From: Neobacillus sp. FSL H8-0543
Lineage (GTDB): Bacteria; Bacillota; Bacilli; Bacillales; Cytobacillaceae
Reading direction: 5' to 3'
Assembly: GCF_038592905.1 (NCBI RefSeq)
Contig: NZ_CP151943.1
Coordinates: 654,001-718,000 of the forward strand
DNA length: 64,000 bases
The notes below the pieces were generated by a model, which had not been told where the DNA came from, searched no databases, and saw only the letters and a program-made list of their open reading frames with translations. The position numbers and the translations under genes are program-made. Below, piece by piece: positions 62,598 through 64,000 of this stretch; the stretch's first letter is position 1; every line of letters starts with the position of its first letter.

Positions 62598-63116
62598 TCA
62601 TTCGTTACTAATCGCACCGATCTCTTTTGCAAGTCTTTCAAATGACTTCTTCGATGAGATAACTAATATCTTTGTACCTAATGGTATTAATGGATAGAGA
62701 GAAGTGATGACCTCGTTATGTGTACGGATGCAGCCTTGTGATACATATTTCCCTATGGAAGCTGGCTGGTTGGTTCCATGAATACCGTAGGTCCTTCCGT
62801 CTGTACCTTTTGCATCAAAACCAATCCATCTTGACCCGAGTGGATTATTTGGGGCACCACCAGGAATATCCTTCCGTCGATAATAAGGATTTTCTGCCTT
62901 AACGGTTATTGTAAATAGACCTTCAGGTGTTAATTCTTGAGTTTTCCCGCTCCCGATACTTACGACCGTTTGGACTCTATTATCGTCAATAAAGGCAAGT
63001 TCGTTTGTACTTTTATTCACGATAACAAACGGATCACCTGGAAGCGGATTAGGACCTAACGGCCACAGAGGCGAAATGAAAAAAGCAAACAGGATTGGCG
63101 ATAACATCTTAATCAT
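62598..63116 (-). CDS. yqjB: L,D-transpeptidase YqjB (YkuD domain)
   Basis: A 172-residue protein with an N-terminal signal or anchor helix (about 1-20). The YkuD catalytic motif is GIHGTNQPASIGKYVSQGCI followed by RTHN, with the histidine and active-site cysteine (SQGCIRTHN). It should make 3-3 cross-links or attach proteins to peptidoglycan outside the membrane. The upstream VIVNKSTNELAFIDDN is the usual beta-strand start of the domain. AGGTAG precedes the ATG. Confidence 0.9.
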   Translation of the reverse strand: MIKMLSPILFAFFISPLWPLGPNPLPGDPFVIVNKSTNELAFIDDNRVQTVVSIGSGKTQELTPEGLFTITVKAENPYYRRKDIPGGAPNNPLGSRWIGFDAKGTDGRTYGIHGTNQPASIGKYVSQGCIRTHNEVITSLYPLIPLGTKILVISSKKSFERLAKEIGAISNE

Positions 63117-63140
63117 GTAAATCTACCTGCCTTTTTTCCC

Positions 63141-64000
63141 TTAGTTTGCTTCAACCTGCTTTGGTTCATTCACTTTTGATGATGGTTTTTTGATTCCTAT
63201 AAAAGAACTCTTGATAATTAGATACCTATTCATCTCGTTTGTTAAGTGCAATAAAGCAGCCCTAATTTCAAATTCTTCTCTTGTTTTGGGCAAGTCCATT
63301 TCCTCAAATTCCTTTTTCATATCGTTTAGTTTTTCAATAAATATTTCCGCTGTATTTTCTGGTTTAATGTTTTTGGACAAATCTTCAAGAAAATCAGCCC
63401 ACATTTTTCCTTGGGTAACTGTTCTTGTAATGGAGGTAACAATTGGCAATATCTGTTCAATAATCTCAAATTGCTTTTCTCTCATTTTAAAATAATTGAA
63501 ATAAATATTTTCATCCTTTAAAAAACGATTCTCTATATCTTTAAATGCCAGGCTTATTGCTTCCTCTAGAATTCTTGCTGTATCAGTAATCTCTTTACCT
63601 GACCAGTCACTTTCTCCATTTCTTAAATAACAAACTATTTCGGAAAAAATAACCTTAAAGTTTTCCTCGATTTTACCTTGATAATCTTTCAGCTTTTTAT
63701 CCACACTTGGCATATACAAATTCATAATCAGTGCAACACCAATCCCTATAGTAATAACTCCAATCTCATTTATAAATAGTCCCATCGTTATTTGATTAGC
63801 CATATAGATATGTAAAATAATTACAGTGCTTGTAACGACCCCATCGTACGCTTTTAACATCACCACTGTTGGGATAAAGAAAAACAACATAATTCCAATC
63901 ACGATTGGATGGTATCCAATTACTTCAAAAAACAGTGCTGAAAAAGGCATAGCAAGGATACAGGCAAAAAAACGATCCCAAGAAGTCCTTAAGGATTCTC
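63141..64000 (-). CDS. yqjA: YqjA: aromatic acid exporter-type membrane protein, C-terminal part
   Basis: The frame continues to the right edge, so the N-terminus is missing. The visible 285 residues include TSWDRFFACILAMPFSALFF from the edge, then two further hydrophobic segments and a long cytosolic helical tail (ENFKVIFSEIVCYLRNGESD). This is the aromatic acid exporter/DUF939 architecture (YqjA in B. subtilis). Substrate and direction of transport are unknown. It lies directly upstream of yqjB on the same strand. Confidence 0.85.
   Translation of the reverse strand, partial: ESLRTSWDRFFACILAMPFSALFFEVIGYHPIVIGIMLFFFIPTVVMLKAYDGVVTSTVIILHIYMANQITMGLFINEIGVITIGIGVALIMNLYMPSVDKKLKDYQGKIEENFKVIFSEIVCYLRNGESDWSGKEITDTARILEEAISLAFKDIENRFLKDENIYFNYFKMREKQFEIIEQILPIVTSITRTVTQGKMWADFLEDLSKNIKPENTAEIFIEKLNDMKKEFEEMDLPKTREEFEIRAALLHLTNEMNRYLIIKSSFIGIKKPSSKVNEPKQVEAN

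Overview
The window is an ordinary, densely packed chromosomal segment of a low-GC, endospore-forming member of the Bacillaceae. The main evidence is sporulation genes in Bacillus subtilis-like order (spoIIAA-spoIIAB-sigF, spoVA genes, spmA-spmB, dacB, dacF, spoIIM, cotJABC, mciZ), the resABCDE-sigX-rsiX respiratory block, strong GGAGG ribosome binding sites, frequent TTG/GTG starts, and Gram-positive control devices (FMN riboswitch, proline T-box, LexA boxes). The gene order follows the B. subtilis ypb-res-ypu-spoIIA-spoVA-yqk-yqj regions, with local losses and insertions. The genus cannot be fixed from sequence alone; Neobacillus/Mesobacillus-type bacilli are plausible.

Layout. 1-1.06 kb: cotJABC spore-coat operon on the plus strand (cotJA cut by the window edge). 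1.1-5.5 kb: ypbF, ypbE, ypbD, recS, ypbB (minus). 5.7-6.0 kb: ferredoxin. 6.1-7.0 kb: riboflavin ECF transporter ribU under an FMN riboswitch. 7.0-8.17 kb: gene-poor island with a small secreted peptide, two GC-rich palindromic repeats, a decayed reading frame and duplicated hairpins. 8.2-17.1 kb: rluB-resA-resB-resC-resD-resE-sigX-rsiX. 17.3-24.5 kb: dacB-spmA-spmB, a superoxide dismutase, ypuI, an unknown gene, scpA-scpB, a YjcZ-type small protein, a DUF309 gene and ribT. 24.6-31.2 kb: lysA, spoVAF, spoVAEA, spoVAB, spoVAA, sigF, spoIIAB, spoIIAA. 31.3-38.7 kb: dacF, pdp, pupG, deoB, xerD, yqzK, fur, spoIIM. 39.1-42.3 kb: endonuclease Q-like yqxK, nudF, mciZ, an aldo/keto reductase, yqkE. 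42.4-46.1 kb: acetoacetate CoA-transferase, thiolase and divergent HMG-CoA lyase. 46.2-50.2 kb: small genes, yqkD, yqkB, a CDGSH protein, and an SOS module (polYB/yqjW with a YolD-like partner) divergent from yqzH. 50.3-50.6 kb: a seven-unit, 52-bp tandem hairpin array. 50.7-64 kb: yqjQ, T-box-controlled proI, a glycosyltransferase, namA, rnz, zwf, polYA, a tripeptidase-like peptidase, an acyl-CoA carboxylase subunit with methylmalonyl-CoA epimerase, Prli42, an L,D-transpeptidase and the start of yqjA.

How the genes work together. RluB and Res genes link ribosome modification, cytochrome c maturation and respiratory control. sigX-rsiX form an ECF sigma/anti-sigma pair whose own promoter is visible. 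dacB, spmA, spmB and spoIIM act in the mother cell, and dacB and spoIIM both carry sigma-E-like promoters. spoIIAA/AB/sigF control forespore fate behind a sigma-H promoter. HMG-CoA lyase, CoA-transferase and thiolase together convert HMG-CoA to acetyl-CoA. deoB, pupG and pdp salvage nucleosides.

I found no clear new defence or mobile system. The most unusual signals are the 52-bp tandem hairpin array, the spoVA operon lacking spoVAC/AD/AEB with a repeat scar at the gap, and a GC-rich repeat family present both as full copies and as end-only mini copies. Several small genes (43-45 residues or fewer) are also recorded.
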